In this document: positions 1 through 9,266 of the stretch, in pieces | Numbering within the stretch: the stretch's first letter is position 1 | How the letters are laid out: each line of letters begins with the position of its first letter | IMG/VR virus record: IMGVR_UViG_3300043395_001587 | Span: 1 to 33,961 of that record | Source: a virus | Length of the DNA: 33,961 nucleotides | Reading direction: 5' to 3' (one strand) | Notes under the pieces: model-generated | Seen by the model: the letters and a program-made list of their open reading frames with translations, nothing else | What the model was told of the DNA's origin: nothing | Database searches by the model: none | Made by a program: the position numbers and the translations under genes

Positions 1-933
1 ACGCATTCTGTATCTAGACTCATTATAGTTTTGAGATGAGCTTGCCTGCCACTGGAAGTCATAGAAATTATATGATGCCGAACCTCCAGAAGTTAATCCT
101 GTTTTTGCTTCTGATAAGAATAAATGAAGTGTGCCAGTTACATAGCTTCTAGCATTTAAACTTCTATTTGTTCCTGTATTAATCCATCTATGTAAACGAT
201 AGTTATTTGATCCGTCTTTTGCTTCGATGGCTACAAGAGTTCTGGTTCTGTCATTATAGCCAATCATTCCATATGATGTTCCGCCAAACCAAGTAGAGTA
301 CTGGGTTTGGTTTAGGTTAAGTGATTCATAATAACCATCATTTCCAATTCCTCTTTCACGCACTTGAATTGTTGAACCGTCAAGGAATAAAGAAAATTTT
401 TGTCTTACTCCATAAGCACCAATTACAACTCCACAACGTGAGATAACATAATCAAGGTTGTCTGGATTAGATGCTGTGTATGTTCCATATCCTTCATTAA
501 GTCTTAAATACATATGTCCATCTGCCTGGAACATTGGTGTTGCTCCCATCCAATAAGATGTCCAGCTGTTAGAACCAATATTTCCATTTGTATAGTTAAC
601 ACCAGTCCATGGTGACCATAGCTCAGAATCTGTATGCTGGTTTCCCGCAGAGATATATTTCATATCACTATTCCAAATAGACCACCAAGGATTGTTATTA
701 AAGTTTGAAAATGTTGCAAATGTTGGCAGTGGCTCTCTTGTTGGAAGATTATCAAGATCTGTTGAAAGTCCTGAAATATTATTTGAAAGAGTTGTAAAAG
801 AACCAGTATTATTCAAGTTAGTTTGAATAGCTTGAATTGTTAGATTATTTGTTAATGCATAGTTTAAATTTGATTGAACTAATGAATCCAAACCAGGAAT
901 TATTAGCTCAGTCGTTGCATTTGCTACTGCCAT
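1..933 (-). CDS. tail fibre / adhesin-like protein, C-terminus missing
   Basis: The reading frame opens with ATG at 933, seven bases after a clear AGGAGAG ribosome site, and stays open for 311 codons to the left edge, so the C-terminus is not in the window. The first 60 residues are rich in Leu, Asn and Thr with no aromatic residues, as in helical or trimerising fibre stems. The rest is rich in Trp, Tyr, Gly and Asn (for example PWWSIWNSDMKY), like beta-sandwich carbohydrate-binding heads. It is the most downstream visible gene of a long run of appendage genes, which supports an adhesin role. No family was recognised by name, so the specific ligand is unknown. Confidence 0.65.
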   Translation of the reverse strand, partial: MAVANATTELIIPGLDSLVQSNLNYALTNNLTIQAIQTNLNNTGSFTTLSNNISGLSTDLDNLPTREPLPTFATFSNFNNNPWWSIWNSDMKYISAGNQHTDSELWSPWTGVNYTNGNIGSNSWTSYWMGATPMFQADGHMYLRLNEGYGTYTASNPDNLDYVISRCGVVIGAYGVRQKFSLFLDGSTIQVRERGIGNDGYYESLNLNQTQYSTWFGGTSYGMIGYNDRTRTLVAIEAKDGSNNYRLHRWINTGTNRSLNARSYVTGTLHLFLSEAKTGLTSGGSASYNFYDFQWQASSSQNYNESRYRMR

Positions 934-953
934 TTATTTGCTCTCCTAAATTA

Positions 954-1271
954 TTAAACTGAAGTTACTTTGACACCAGAGATAAATAGAGAAATTGCAG
1001 AAGCGACTGAGCCGCTAACTGTAATTCCATCTCCAGATTCAAGAACCTGCTTAAAATCAAGCACAACGATTTGACGTGGTGCTAAATCTAAATTCTTGAA
1101 AAAATCTGTAGTGCCAAATCTTAGAGTTGCTGTATTTGCAACATCTGTAAGATTTGCTAGTGTTACTGACGTAATAACGTCAAGCTCTCCTGCTGGAGTA
1201 ACCCAGATTTGTTCTGGAGTTGTTCCAATAACACCTCTATAAAATTTTGCTGGTAAGCTGATTGTTGCCAT
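954..1271 (-). CDS. small beta-rich virion-associated protein
   Basis: A 105-residue protein with alternating short hydrophobic and polar stretches, no cysteines, no membrane segment, and a pattern (YRGVIGTTPEQIWVTPAGE, then repeated TVSG/SLFISG strands) typical of one small beta sandwich. Similar small domains occur as accessory or fibre-linker proteins beside tail-fibre genes. It starts at ATG 1271, just after the stop of the gene at 1275-1607, whose last bases hold the GGGAG ribosome site. It ends 20 bases before the next fibre start. Function is inferred from context only. Confidence 0.55.
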   Translation of the reverse strand: MATISLPAKFYRGVIGTTPEQIWVTPAGELDVITSVTLANLTDVANTATLRFGTTDFFKNLDLAPRQIVVLDFKQVLESGDGITVSGSVASAISLFISGVKVTSV

Positions 1272-1274
1272 ATG

Positions 1275-1607
1275 TTATAACACTCCCATGTTTGCGTATA
1301 AAGTATAATTGCTAATTGCCGCCTCTACAAGGGCTATCTGTTGTGCTCCTGTGGTACCTACTGCTGCAATTTGTGTTGCGCCTGCTGCAGTAACTAAATT
1401 GACCTGACCAGCGGCGGCATTTTGAACAGATGTGATTGAAGAATTGGTCACACCAATGATATCATTGACGCCCAATAAATTGCCTAGCGACTCAAGTGCT
1501 TTAGCCAAGAAAACTAAATCTTGTGCATCTAGCGTGGAGCTTGACAAAGCATCGATTTTATTCTTTGCCAAGGTAACTTGAGTACCAAGTGTTGAATAGT
1601 CAGTCAT
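1275..1607 (-). CDS. coiled-coil tail-appendage protein, paralogue of 2972-3637
   Basis: 110 residues. The first 55 match the N-terminus of the protein at 2972-3637 in pattern and wording (AKNKIDALSSSTLDAQDLVFLAKALESLGNLLGVNDI against LKNR-INALSTSTLNTEEIL-YLAESLNVIASALGVSDI, written here in parts), so the two share a helical attachment or trimerisation domain. The rest is Ala, Thr, Val and Gln rich and probably forms a coiled coil. The ATG at 1607 follows AGAGGTGG by 12 bases. It lacks the beta head carried by its longer paralogue, so it may be a stem-only or spacer protein. Confidence 0.6.
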   Translation of the reverse strand: MTDYSTLGTQVTLAKNKIDALSSSTLDAQDLVFLAKALESLGNLLGVNDIIGVTNSSITSVQNAAAGQVNLVTAAGATQIAAVGTTGAQQIALVEAAISNYTLYANMGVL

Positions 1608-1632
1608 TTTTTACTACCACCTCTTTGAATTA

Positions 1633-1659
1633 ATTATAGCATAGCCGCAATTATTGCGG
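1633..1659 (-). promoter_or_regulatory. extended -10 promoter with adjacent hairpin
   Basis: Reading the minus strand, TGCTATAAT (1641-1633) is a perfect extended -10 element in the gap upstream of the gene at 1275-1607. A small hairpin CCGCAA-loop-TTGCGG (1645-1659) sits just before it and contains the stop codon of the upstream gene. No good -35 hexamer is visible, which extended -10 promoters tolerate. It could give extra transcripts of the last three fibre genes. Related TATAATTAA strings lie in the gaps at 7866-7871 and 12259-12264. Confidence 0.4.
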
Positions 1660-2031
1660 TTCTGCAGGAAATTCAGCATCTAAGTTACTTTCTAGCAAAG
1701 CTGGATAGTTGCGTAGTGCTTGTCTATAGGCTTCCCATTCAGCCTTTTTTTCTGTAGACAACGGGCTGGATTCTAACTGTGTCCAATCTGAATCAGCCAA
1801 TTTTTTATTTCTAAGCATACGAGCAAAGAAAATCTTATTTTGTTTATCTAAAAGCATTCTATAGCCTTCTAGATCTTTTTCATTCATAGCCTTGACATTG
1901 CCATCTTTAAGTGTATAAAACTTGCCATCTAGGCTTTCTAAAACTTTATACCAATTTTCTCCAGGAGATTCTTCTGATAGCATTGATTCTGCCTGGATGC
2001 CATCTTCTGTAAATGTTATATATCTATCCAT
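1651..2031 (-). CDS. tail-fibre assembly chaperone-like protein
   Basis: 126 residues. The C-terminal half holds the pattern LADSDWTQLESSPLSTEKK followed by EWEAYRQALRNYPA, which is characteristic of the Phage_tail_APC / tail-fibre assembly family (known: small proteins encoded next to fibre genes that help fold or attach them). The N-terminal half is acidic and mixed. Starts at ATG 2031 in a TAATG overlap with the end of the preceding fibre gene, so the two are probably translated together. Position directly after a fibre gene fits the chaperone role. The assignment is by motif, not by alignment. Confidence 0.7.
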   Translation of the reverse strand: MDRYITFTEDGIQAESMLSEESPGENWYKVLESLDGKFYTLKDGNVKAMNEKDLEGYRMLLDKQNKIFFARMLRNKKLADSDWTQLESSPLSTEKKAEWEAYRQALRNYPALLESNLDAEFPAEPQ

Positions 2032-2972
2032 TATCTATCTCCAAAATATGTCGCTGTGGCTTGCCAAATTCTATGAGAATTTTGAACGTTAAATTCATTA
2101 TTAAGATCATTATACTGCAATGCGGCCTGTGTCATTTTAAGATCTGGCTGAACCCAAAAATCAGAAAATGTTGTATGTAGGTCATAAAACTTATTAACAT
2201 CTAAGTGCCAATAAACATAACCAGACTGCCAGTAATACATAGTATTTGTTTGTACTACAGCTACGGTTGTTTTAGCTGGAATTGTTACGTTCCACGACCA
2301 AGTATAGTAAGAGTTTCCACCAGTTCTATTTACTGGAACTGACCAGTTAATTAACGTTGTATTTGCATATGATCCATTTACGTTTGGTGTTCCAATTGCA
2401 ACACCAGAACCATCATAGCCAGACGACCAATAATTTGCATAGTGGCCATACATAGTAACAGTTTTTGAAAGTGTTGGATGGAAGTTTCTTAAAAACATTA
2501 CACGAGATCTAAATGGAGAATATGATGAGTTTTGCTGTACATCAATATGTACACCTTCTCCGCCCACTACTGAGTTTTTAGCATACTCAATTTTTCCAAT
2601 TCCCTGATTCATATCATTTACTGAATAACTTAGTGTATTTTGTCTATTATTTGTTCCAAGAGCAAACCAGAAAGCTCTTTCACAATCTGCAGTTTGTGAT
2701 CCAGTTAAATAATTATAATAGTTTGTCCATGCTTCTGAGTTTGCCCAGTTATATGCCCATCCATTATTTCTATTATTTACTGTATTTATTGTAGGAATAG
2801 AATATGGTCTTCTGGTTCCATCAGTTACTTCTTTAAAAATTCTTGATTCTGCATCAACAACTCCTAATGATGCTGGTGTAATTCCTAAAGATGTTCCAGT
2901 TACACCAATATTTGCTAATTCTGATGCTTTTAATCCAGATGTAAGTGTTATAATTGTATTTAAATCAGGCAT
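2031..2972 (-). CDS. tail fibre head protein
   Basis: 313 residues. The start chosen is ATG 2972, which overlaps the upstream stop as TAATG and has GGAGG eight bases before it. An in-frame ATG 15 bases further up overlaps that ribosome site and is unlikely. Residues 1-45 are a small helical segment (LNTIITLTSGLKASELANIG), the rest is very rich in Tyr, Trp, Asn and Ser with regular beta-type alternation and ends in a short helical tail (DLNNEFNVQNSHRIWQATA). This layout, together with the chaperone-like gene that follows, suggests a receptor-binding fibre head. No enzyme motif is visible. Confidence 0.6.
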   Translation of the reverse strand: MPDLNTIITLTSGLKASELANIGVTGTSLGITPASLGVVDAESRIFKEVTDGTRRPYSIPTINTVNNRNNGWAYNWANSEAWTNYYNYLTGSQTADCERAFWFALGTNNRQNTLSYSVNDMNQGIGKIEYAKNSVVGGEGVHIDVQQNSSYSPFRSRVMFLRNFHPTLSKTVTMYGHYANYWSSGYDGSGVAIGTPNVNGSYANTTLINWSVPVNRTGGNSYYTWSWNVTIPAKTTVAVVQTNTMYYWQSGYVYWHLDVNKFYDLHTTFSDFWVQPDLKMTQAALQYNDLNNEFNVQNSHRIWQATATYFGDR

Positions 2973-3637
2973 TACATGATCCTCCATCCATATGTTGTAC
3001 CAGAATATAAAAGTTTAATTCTTTTACCATTTACGTTGAATACTAAGTTTTCCGCAAGACCTTGTATTTTTTCGTTATTTCTTGCTACTGTAAAGTTAGT
3101 TGTTCCAGCTGTTCCAGCTATGTCTATAATCTCAATCTCATCTCCAACAACTGGTCCTGCTGGCAAAGTAAGTGTTAAGCTTGCCGCTGGAACTACCATG
3201 TATCTACCTTTATTTACTAATAAAGTATTTGTTGATATTTGTGTCCATGTTCCATATGTTGCAGCCTGTGCCTGTGCAGATGCTGATGCAATTGCAGATG
3301 TTTGTGTATTAATAGCTGCTTCAATTGATGTTACTCTTGGATCTAAATTATTATAAATGTTTGTAAGGTTTACGTATGCAGCATTTAAATTTGATACAGC
3401 AGTACCATTGGCTGTTCCATTAACTACAGTTATTACTGCTGATCCAGCTGCCTGAACTTGAGCAATAGCATCTGCAGTTGCTGCTGCAATATCGCTTACT
3501 CCTAATGCTGATGCTATTACATTTAAAGATTCTGCCAAATATAGAATTTCTTCTGTATTTAAAGTTGATGTAGAAAGCGCATTAATACGATTTTTTAAAA
3601 CATCAATCTCATCTATGAGCGAAGTAAAATCTGGCAT
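2972..3637 (-). CDS. coiled-coil fibre protein with C-terminal beta domain
   Basis: 221 residues. Residues 1-50 are the helical domain shared with the protein at 1275-1607, residues 50-125 are Ala, Val, Asn and Gln rich and likely coiled coil, and residues 130-221 form a compact beta domain (LLVNKGRYMVVPAASLTLTLPAGPV, cut here; then DEIEIIDIAGTAGTTNFTVARNNEKIQG). That last pattern, with a sugar-polymer-like VGDEIEIID..G..NFTV..N..KI.G..E, is common at the C-terminus of marine and freshwater phage fibres and spikes. Starts at ATG 3637 after AAGGAG. Its stop overlaps the start of the next fibre gene as TAATG. Confidence 0.6.
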   Translation of the reverse strand: MPDFTSLIDEIDVLKNRINALSTSTLNTEEILYLAESLNVIASALGVSDIAAATADAIAQVQAAGSAVITVVNGTANGTAVSNLNAAYVNLTNIYNNLDPRVTSIEAAINTQTSAIASASAQAQAATYGTWTQISTNTLLVNKGRYMVVPAASLTLTLPAGPVVGDEIEIIDIAGTAGTTNFTVARNNEKIQGLAENLVFNVNGKRIKLLYSGTTYGWRIM

Positions 3638-3649
3638 CTTTTCTCCTTA

Positions 3650-6600
3650 TTATGCTTGAGCTTCTGTCCAAGATAGACGTGCTGAAATATCTCCCGATGT
3701 TAAACCTAAGTTTGTTGCAACAATTGTTAAGATATCTGGACCATTAGGAAATCCTGGAGCTGTTGAGTTGCCATTTCCAGAAAGAATTGACGTTCCAAGA
3801 TCTCTAACTTTTGAAAGATCAAATGTGGTAGCAGTATATGTACCAGTGCCACCAGATGAATCTGTATAGAATGCAAAGGCCTGGTCACCGCCTGATATAG
3901 TTGAAACTGGATTTGTAACTGTATTTCCAGCATCGCCTGTTCCGTCATGATAAATAACCTGAGCTAAAGAACCACCAGGAACTCTCTTTAATTCCCAATC
4001 GTTAGGAATATTTACTCCAGTTGGGAATTTAGCAACATTATATAATCCCTGAATAAGGAATGTACCTTGTGCAAGAATACCTAATGATTGTAGTTGTAGT
4101 TGCATTGTATTAATAAGTTCACGAATTCCATAATTTCTTCCAATACCGTTATCTGCTGATGGAGCAATTCTAATTGAAATCAATGGTCTTGGTACAGGAG
4201 CTGAACCAAATGATTGTGTTAATGTACCATTTGGAGTAACAATTGAGTTTGGAAGTGTGCTTGTGTTTGCAATTGTATATACAATTGTATTTGAAGTTAC
4301 AGAAGAAATGGTATATGTGCCATTAAATGTTGTATTTTCTGTAGCAAGCGCTGAGCTTGTTTGTGTTCTAGCAGTATATCCATATGTTCCAGGATTAATA
4401 ACTGTAAATGTTGATGCTGTTGGAGTAGTATTAATTGTCCATGTTGAGTTTAACACGTTTGTATTAGCACCAGCAACAACTAGTCCAGTAGAACCAGTAT
4501 TAGATGTTGTTGTACCAATAATTGATACAGTTTGACCTACAACTAAATTATGTGCACCTTGAGTTGTTATTGTCCATGTTGAAGTATCTGTTCTTTGAAC
4601 GCTTGTAATTGTTGCTTTAGTATTAACATCAGAAACTGTTACTGGATATCCAGCCTGTAATCCATGCGCTGTAGTTGTAGTTAGTGTTGCAGTTCCAGCG
4701 GTTGCTGTCTTAGATGAAACACGTGCAGTAAGAGTACCAGAACCAGAAATATTCATAAATCTCTGCATACCAGCAGTAAAGATGAAGTTTTTATCGTCAT
4801 CAAATCTTCCATCCATAATCACTGAAGATCCCCAGTGACTAATAACTGGAGCGCATGTGTTAGTAATTGTTTGAACGGATACCTGAGATGTTCCAGTTCC
4901 ATTTGTAATTGTGCTATCTGGGGTAAATGTAGCTGTTGCTGTATTTCCGTATAGCTGCCATAAAACTCCACCAAAATATGAATTCATTGGTTGTCTACGA
5001 TTAATATTTACTGGATAACCTTGAGCTGTTTGATTATATACTGGATTATCAATAGTATAAGAGCAAAGCTCGACGTTTTGGCTATCCTTAATAATTAAGT
5101 ATCCTTGAGTTGGCCAGAATTTAATGCTATCTACATACATCAAAATTTGTGTAGGTGCTAATGCTGATCCAACAATTCCATTTCCGCCAGCTTTTAGTTT
5201 TGTGCTAAAGAATGGTGAGTTAATACACTCATAACGGGCTGGAAGGTTACCAGAGCGCATGTATGCTTCTGTATTTGTATTGTTATTTGGCATTCTGTGG
5301 CAATACACAATATTACCTTCAGTTGCTCTAAATCCAAATCTAATAAATCCTGCACCATACCATGTATAGTCAATATATGCCATCTGCATTTGTGTTGTAT
5401 CAAGAGTGTATCCAGAAGGACCTGTTCCGTCCATTCTGTCCATATTCCACTCTGTTTGTGGAACTCTAATTTCTTCAGTTACAATATATCTAGCTGTTGT
5501 TGTAGATTGACCTTTATATGCTGGTGTAATTGCAAGTCTTGTGTCGCTAGAAATTTCTGCAACAGTGTAATTTGCACCTTTAATAACAATTTGATCACCA
5601 ACTAATAATTGTTTTCTAAATCTTGTATTTGTTCCAGTTACAATATTTGAATATTGTGTAACATTTACACGACCAAATAATTCTTTCTTTGACCATCTTC
5701 TAACTGCATATAGATATGTTCCATCGTATTCAAAAAAGAATCCATTCTGATCATTAAATAGTCCGCATCTTGTTGCTGATCCATCCCATTCATATACAGT
5801 TGCCTTAACATCAATTCCACCTGGGAATTGATCTGTTGCTGTCAGATTTTGAGTTAGAAGCATTTGATACTGGAAAGTATTTGTATTAACAATATTAGTT
5901 ACTGTAAATTTTCCATTCCATGGGTTATATGATCCAGCTGTTTTAATACCTTCAATTTTAACTTTTGCACCTGGCTGTAATCCATGATCTTGAATTGTTT
6001 GTACAGTTACTGTTTGATTTCCTAGAAGAACTCCACCTACAGAAATACTATCAATATCAAATGTTGGTGTAAATTTAACACCAGTTGAAAATTGAATTGA
6101 TTTACCTGATTGATATCTAAAATAACGACGTGTCTGACGAATTACTCTAATTCCGCAAACGTTGTCTGTGGTTGATAAAATAACTCCACCATCAAATGGT
6201 CTGTGCATTACATATCCATTTGGTTTTGCGTATAATCCTACTGAAGATGTAGTAACTGGATTTTGTACAGATGATGTCATCTTAAATTTAAATTGATTTG
6301 GTGCAGAAACTTGGAAAATTCTATGTGCACCAGAAATAGCACATGCTGGATTTTGTGTACCAATTAAAATTGGTGTTCCAGGAAGAAGTCCATGTGGATT
6401 ATTTGTTGTTACTGTAATTGTAGATTGTGCTGCACCATCTGAAAATGCTGACCATGGTTGTAAGCCTGTTGCTATATTACCGCCTGGGATATGTGCATTA
6501 TCAAAAATACCTCCACCAGTTACAGCTGTAAGTGCTCCATCTTTAATATTTCCGCTTACTACACCAGATGCTCTATATGTAAATGTATAGCCATCTGAAG

Positions 6601-7216
6601 AAACAGACTCAACTGGGTATGTACCCTCAGCAAGAACGTTTAGTGAATCTTGGATAGAAACAACGTCTCCAGCAACAAAATCTGCAATTGGATTAATTAC
6701 TGTTACTGTAACTAATGATCTTGGTGATGTTCCATCTCCAACAATTGATGCAATATCAAAAGAGTTTCCGCCAGTTGCTCTTGAGAAAAATGATGGGTAA
6801 TTTGCTGTTAAAACTAAAGCTTCCCACTTAGAACCCTGTACACCATATTCAAAGTCGGTATCAATAAGTGATTGTGGTGGTGCTACACGAAGCTTATTTA
6901 CAGCATCTAAAAGTGGTTCTGTAAATGTTGTTGTTTCCGCAACTTCATCAACAATAATTGCTAATTTATCATTAGCATTCATTCCAGAACAATTATATTT
7001 TAAAACAATTGTGGTTTTTGGATCATATCCAATTTCATTATCAACATTAAATGAATAAGCATTTAGGTTATTATCAGCAAAATTATAGATTACCGTACCA
7101 CGAGTAGTGTTAGTAATAAGCATCAAACGATCTTGTCTTACAATTCTAGGAATTACAATCGTATTGGTGCCTGGATTAAACGTATAGTACGCATCCTCTA
7201 TTTGTCTTCTTGCCAT
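3650..7216 (-). CDS. large tail fibre / spike protein (1188 residues)
   Basis: The largest gene here. The N-terminus (residues 1-95) is a distinct beta domain ending in LAIIVDE. Residues 165-220, 264-313, about 410-455 and about 850-950 hold repeats of the form HGL..G..V.I.G, then a strand and a TFTY or FKFKM segment. This is the fibre repeat that searches often label E1_FCCH-like. Between them lie Trp- and Tyr-rich stretches (residues 480-760) that look like a beta-sandwich ligand-binding or LamG-like part. The start at ATG 7216 has AGGAG eight bases upstream. Only seven cysteines or fewer are scattered, so disulfide stabilisation is not suggested. A structural adhesin role is well supported, the ligand is unknown. 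Confidence 0.7.
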   Translation of the reverse strand: MARRQIEDAYYTFNPGTNTIVIPRIVRQDRLMLITNTTRGTVIYNFADNNLNAYSFNVDNEIGYDPKTTIVLKYNCSGMNANDKLAIIVDEVAETTTFTEPLLDAVNKLRVAPPQSLIDTDFEYGVQGSKWEALVLTANYPSFFSRATGGNSFDIASIVGDGTSPRSLVTVTVINPIADFVAGDVVSIQDSLNVLAEGTYPVESVSSDGYTFTYRASGVVSGNIKDGALTAVTGGGIFDNAHIPGGNIATGLQPWSAFSDGAAQSTITVTTNNPHGLLPGTPILIGTQNPACAISGAHRIFQVSAPNQFKFKMTSSVQNPVTTSSVGLYAKPNGYVMHRPFDGGVILSTTDNVCGIRVIRQTRRYFRYQSGKSIQFSTGVKFTPTFDIDSISVGGVLLGNQTVTVQTIQDHGLQPGAKVKIEGIKTAGSYNPWNGKFTVTNIVNTNTFQYQMLLTQNLTATDQFPGGIDVKATVYEWDGSATRCGLFNDQNGFFFEYDGTYLYAVRRWSKKELFGRVNVTQYSNIVTGTNTRFRKQLLVGDQIVIKGANYTVAEISSDTRLAITPAYKGQSTTTARYIVTEEIRVPQTEWNMDRMDGTGPSGYTLDTTQMQMAYIDYTWYGAGFIRFGFRATEGNIVYCHRMPNNNTNTEAYMRSGNLPARYECINSPFFSTKLKAGGNGIVGSALAPTQILMYVDSIKFWPTQGYLIIKDSQNVELCSYTIDNPVYNQTAQGYPVNINRRQPMNSYFGGVLWQLYGNTATATFTPDSTITNGTGTSQVSVQTITNTCAPVISHWGSSVIMDGRFDDDKNFIFTAGMQRFMNISGSGTLTARVSSKTATAGTATLTTTTAHGLQAGYPVTVSDVNTKATITSVQRTDTSTWTITTQGAHNLVVGQTVSIIGTTTSNTGSTGLVVAGANTNVLNSTWTINTTPTASTFTVINPGTYGYTARTQTSSALATENTTFNGTYTISSVTSNTIVYTIANTSTLPNSIVTPNGTLTQSFGSAPVPRPLISIRIAPSADNGIGRNYGIRELINTMQLQLQSLGILAQGTFLIQGLYNVAKFPTGVNIPNDWELKRVPGGSLAQVIYHDGTGDAGNTVTNPVSTISGGDQAFAFYTDSSGGTGTYTATTFDLSKVRDLGTSILSGNGNSTAPGFPNGPDILTIVATNLGLTSGDISARLSWTEAQA

Positions 7217-7226
7217 TTATCTTCTC

Positions 7227-7847
7227 CTAAAATAAGAAACTTGAAGCAGCAAACTTACTATTTAATTGTGTCTGTGTTAAAGTGCTAGTATATTTTGGAT
7301 AATAAATACCTAGATTTAACATAGCATCAAGTCTTGCTACTGTTGTCTCTGCTAGTATATCATTTGCTAGTTCATTACCAGAAGGCCCTACTGGTCCCTG
7401 CGGTCCTGTTGCTCCTGAAAGTCCTTGTGGTCCTCTTAAATTTCCAACTAGTTGCCAAGTTGATGTTGACGAGCTATATTGAAAATAATCTCCACTTGTT
7501 GTATTTAAATATGTATCTAACCCATTTTTTTGTGCTGGATTTTGTGAGGTTGGATTCGCAATTCCAGTATATGTATATGATCCTCTTTGTCCTGGTGTAC
7601 CTTGAGCTCCTGCTGCACCTGGAGCTCCTGCTGGTCCTACTGATCCAGCTGGAATATTAAAATTAAATATTGCTGCAGATGATGTACCAGAATTTGTTAC
7701 TGTTGCTGGAGAGCCAGCAGCAATTGTATTAACTGATCCAACAGAAATTGTTGCAGCTGTACCAGCTGGTCCTTGTGGTCCAGTTGGTCCTGGTCTTGAA
7801 CCTGCTACTGTAACCCAGGCGGTTCCATTCCAACGTTTTAATGACAT
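7227..7847 (-). CDS. collagen-like tail fibre protein
   Basis: 206 residues with three blocks of Gly-X-Y triplets: residues 18-30 (GRPGPTGPQGPAG-like), about 70-90 and about 138-160 (GPQGLSGATGPQGPVGPSG). Collagen-like segments form trimeric rods and are common in phage fibres. The N-terminus SLKRWNGTAWVTVAG is a short beta hairpin of the kind repeated in several neighbouring fibre proteins. Between triplet blocks 2 and 3 is a small beta module with DYFQYSSSTSTWQLVG. The C-terminal 45 residues may be the trimerisation tip. ATG 7847 follows GAGG by ten bases. Confidence 0.75.
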   Translation of the reverse strand: MSLKRWNGTAWVTVAGSRPGPTGPQGPAGTAATISVGSVNTIAAGSPATVTNSGTSSAAIFNFNIPAGSVGPAGAPGAAGAQGTPGQRGSYTYTGIANPTSQNPAQKNGLDTYLNTTSGDYFQYSSSTSTWQLVGNLRGPQGLSGATGPQGPVGPSGNELANDILAETTVARLDAMLNLGIYYPKYTSTLTQTQLNSKFAASSFLF

Positions 7848-7865
7848 ATTAGATACCTCGTCTTA

Positions 7866-7871
7866 ATTATA
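7866..7871 (-). promoter_or_regulatory. possible -10 box before the collagen-like gene
   Basis: TATAAT on the minus strand in the 36-base gap between two fibre genes, followed by TAAGACGAGG, the ribosome site of the downstream gene. No convincing -35 is seen. Listed because the same TATAATTAA string appears in two other fibre-gene gaps. Confidence 0.25.
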
Positions 7872-7883
7872 CTATATTAACTA

Positions 7884-9266
7884 CTAAAAGCCCATCCATC
7901 CAAGGGCTTCTGCGTCAAAAGTTGGATAGATTTTTTTCCAAGATCCAGATGTTGCAACATATAGAGAATTTTCAGCCAATACATAGGCTATCATGCCTGG
8001 ATATGTGCTTGCATTTGGAAGAGCTGCAAAATTTTGTATTTGAGCTGCTCCATTTTTAAACAAATCACTATATGTTAGATATCCTTCTTCTGTAGTAAGA
8101 TCTAACCAAAACTCTGTTTCAGTTGGCAGTGGTGCTGTTGTGGAAGACAGAATTGATGCTCCACTATCATCATCCAAATCAATCCATAAATCACCGTCTA
8201 TTGGGGAATATGTTGGTGGTTCATTATCAGAATAAATTAATGGAAGTTCTGGCTCATCTATATCAACCCATAAAGTTCCTGATCCAAAATCTGCTGGTGG
8301 CTCTGAACCAACATGTATAAATTCTGTATCTCCAGCATCATCATCAACATCAATCCATAAATCACCTTCAAATACTGAACCTTGTGGTGGTGCGCCCAAA
8401 CCTATAAAAAATGAACTTGGTGGGACAGTTGTATCTGTTGGTACTAATGAAAGGCCTCCGCCTCCGCCAGATCCCTGAATGTCTTGCCATAATAACCCAT
8501 CAAAAACTTTTAACTTATCTAAAACTGTATTATAATAAATTTGTCCTTCTACTGGATTTGTTGGTGCATTTGCTAAACCAATAATTACACCTCTAGAGAA
8601 TGTATTATTTGAAGTCCATGTATTTGTTGTTGATAATGATAAATTAGAACTTACATATTCCCAACCAGGAGTAAATGTATATGATTCCCAATATACAGTT
8701 CCAGGTGGATATCCAGGGTTTGGCTCTAAAACTCTTATATAAAAAGATCCACTATAAGAAACTATATCTCCAGGATAATAATCTGCTCCATTATTATATA
8801 CTCCAACATATGCTGGTGGAAAAGCATTATATACTTTAAGTGCTTTTGTTGATCCGCTTCTGTATTCATCTATATCAAACCAAAATTCTCCATGTGCTGG
8901 TGAAGATGGTGCTGAAGCAGACATAATTGCTTTTGATGGTGGAACAACAGCCTCTAAAATCATCTGATTTGCTTCATCATCATATGTGACATTAATTAAT
9001 TCATTGTTTCCATGAGTAAACAATGGTGCAAGATAGTCTTGGACCTGCTCTTGAGTTAATTGAGGTAGTGCTGTAAATATAATTTTATTATTAACATCAT
9101 CATATGTAACTGTAATATTATTATGATCAGAGTGATTTAATGCTAATGCAGTAGCATCTTGAGATCTTTCAACTGAGGTATCAATTATTTTCCAGGCTTC
9201 GCCGTTCCACTTATACCCATTAAATTCTTGATTTAGAGTAGGATTAGAGGGAAATAATGTTGGCAT
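7884..9266 (-). CDS. tail fibre protein with acidic LWID repeats
   Basis: 460 residues from ATG 9266, which overlaps the upstream stop as TAATG. A GTG 15 bases further up is the alternative start. The N-terminus has the short fibre motif FNGYKWNGEAWKII. Residues 60-110 hold two copies of NNKIIF/NQMILE strands after TYDD. Five related units follow along the chain: GEFWFDIDE, GDLWIDVDDD, GTLWVDIDE, GDLWIDLDDD and TEFWLDLTT, each preceded by a PP or AP turn. The clustered Asp side chains could bind calcium, but this is inference. One copy of the GQIYYNT...LKVFDGLLW module lies before them. Role as a fibre or fibre-linker is inferred from repeats and location. Confidence 0.65.
   Translation of the reverse strand: MPTLFPSNPTLNQEFNGYKWNGEAWKIIDTSVERSQDATALALNHSDHNNITVTYDDVNNKIIFTALPQLTQEQVQDYLAPLFTHGNNELINVTYDDEANQMILEAVVPPSKAIMSASAPSSPAHGEFWFDIDEYRSGSTKALKVYNAFPPAYVGVYNNGADYYPGDIVSYSGSFYIRVLEPNPGYPPGTVYWESYTFTPGWEYVSSNLSLSTTNTWTSNNTFSRGVIIGLANAPTNPVEGQIYYNTVLDKLKVFDGLLWQDIQGSGGGGGLSLVPTDTTVPPSSFFIGLGAPPQGSVFEGDLWIDVDDDAGDTEFIHVGSEPPADFGSGTLWVDIDEPELPLIYSDNEPPTYSPIDGDLWIDLDDDSGASILSSTTAPLPTETEFWLDLTTEEGYLTYSDLFKNGAAQIQNFAALPNASTYPGMIAYVLAENSLYVATSGSWKKIYPTFDAEALGWMGF

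Noticed and set aside
1651-2031. Programmed frameshift as in G/GT tail chaperones
   Set aside because: The gene resembles a fibre-assembly chaperone, it is far from any tape-measure gene, and no slippery site or overlapping frame extension was found.
2973-2987. Upstream ATG as start of the 2031-2972 fibre
   Set aside because: That ATG is part of the GGAGG ribosome site for the ATG at 2972, which also forms the TAATG overlap seen at other junctions.
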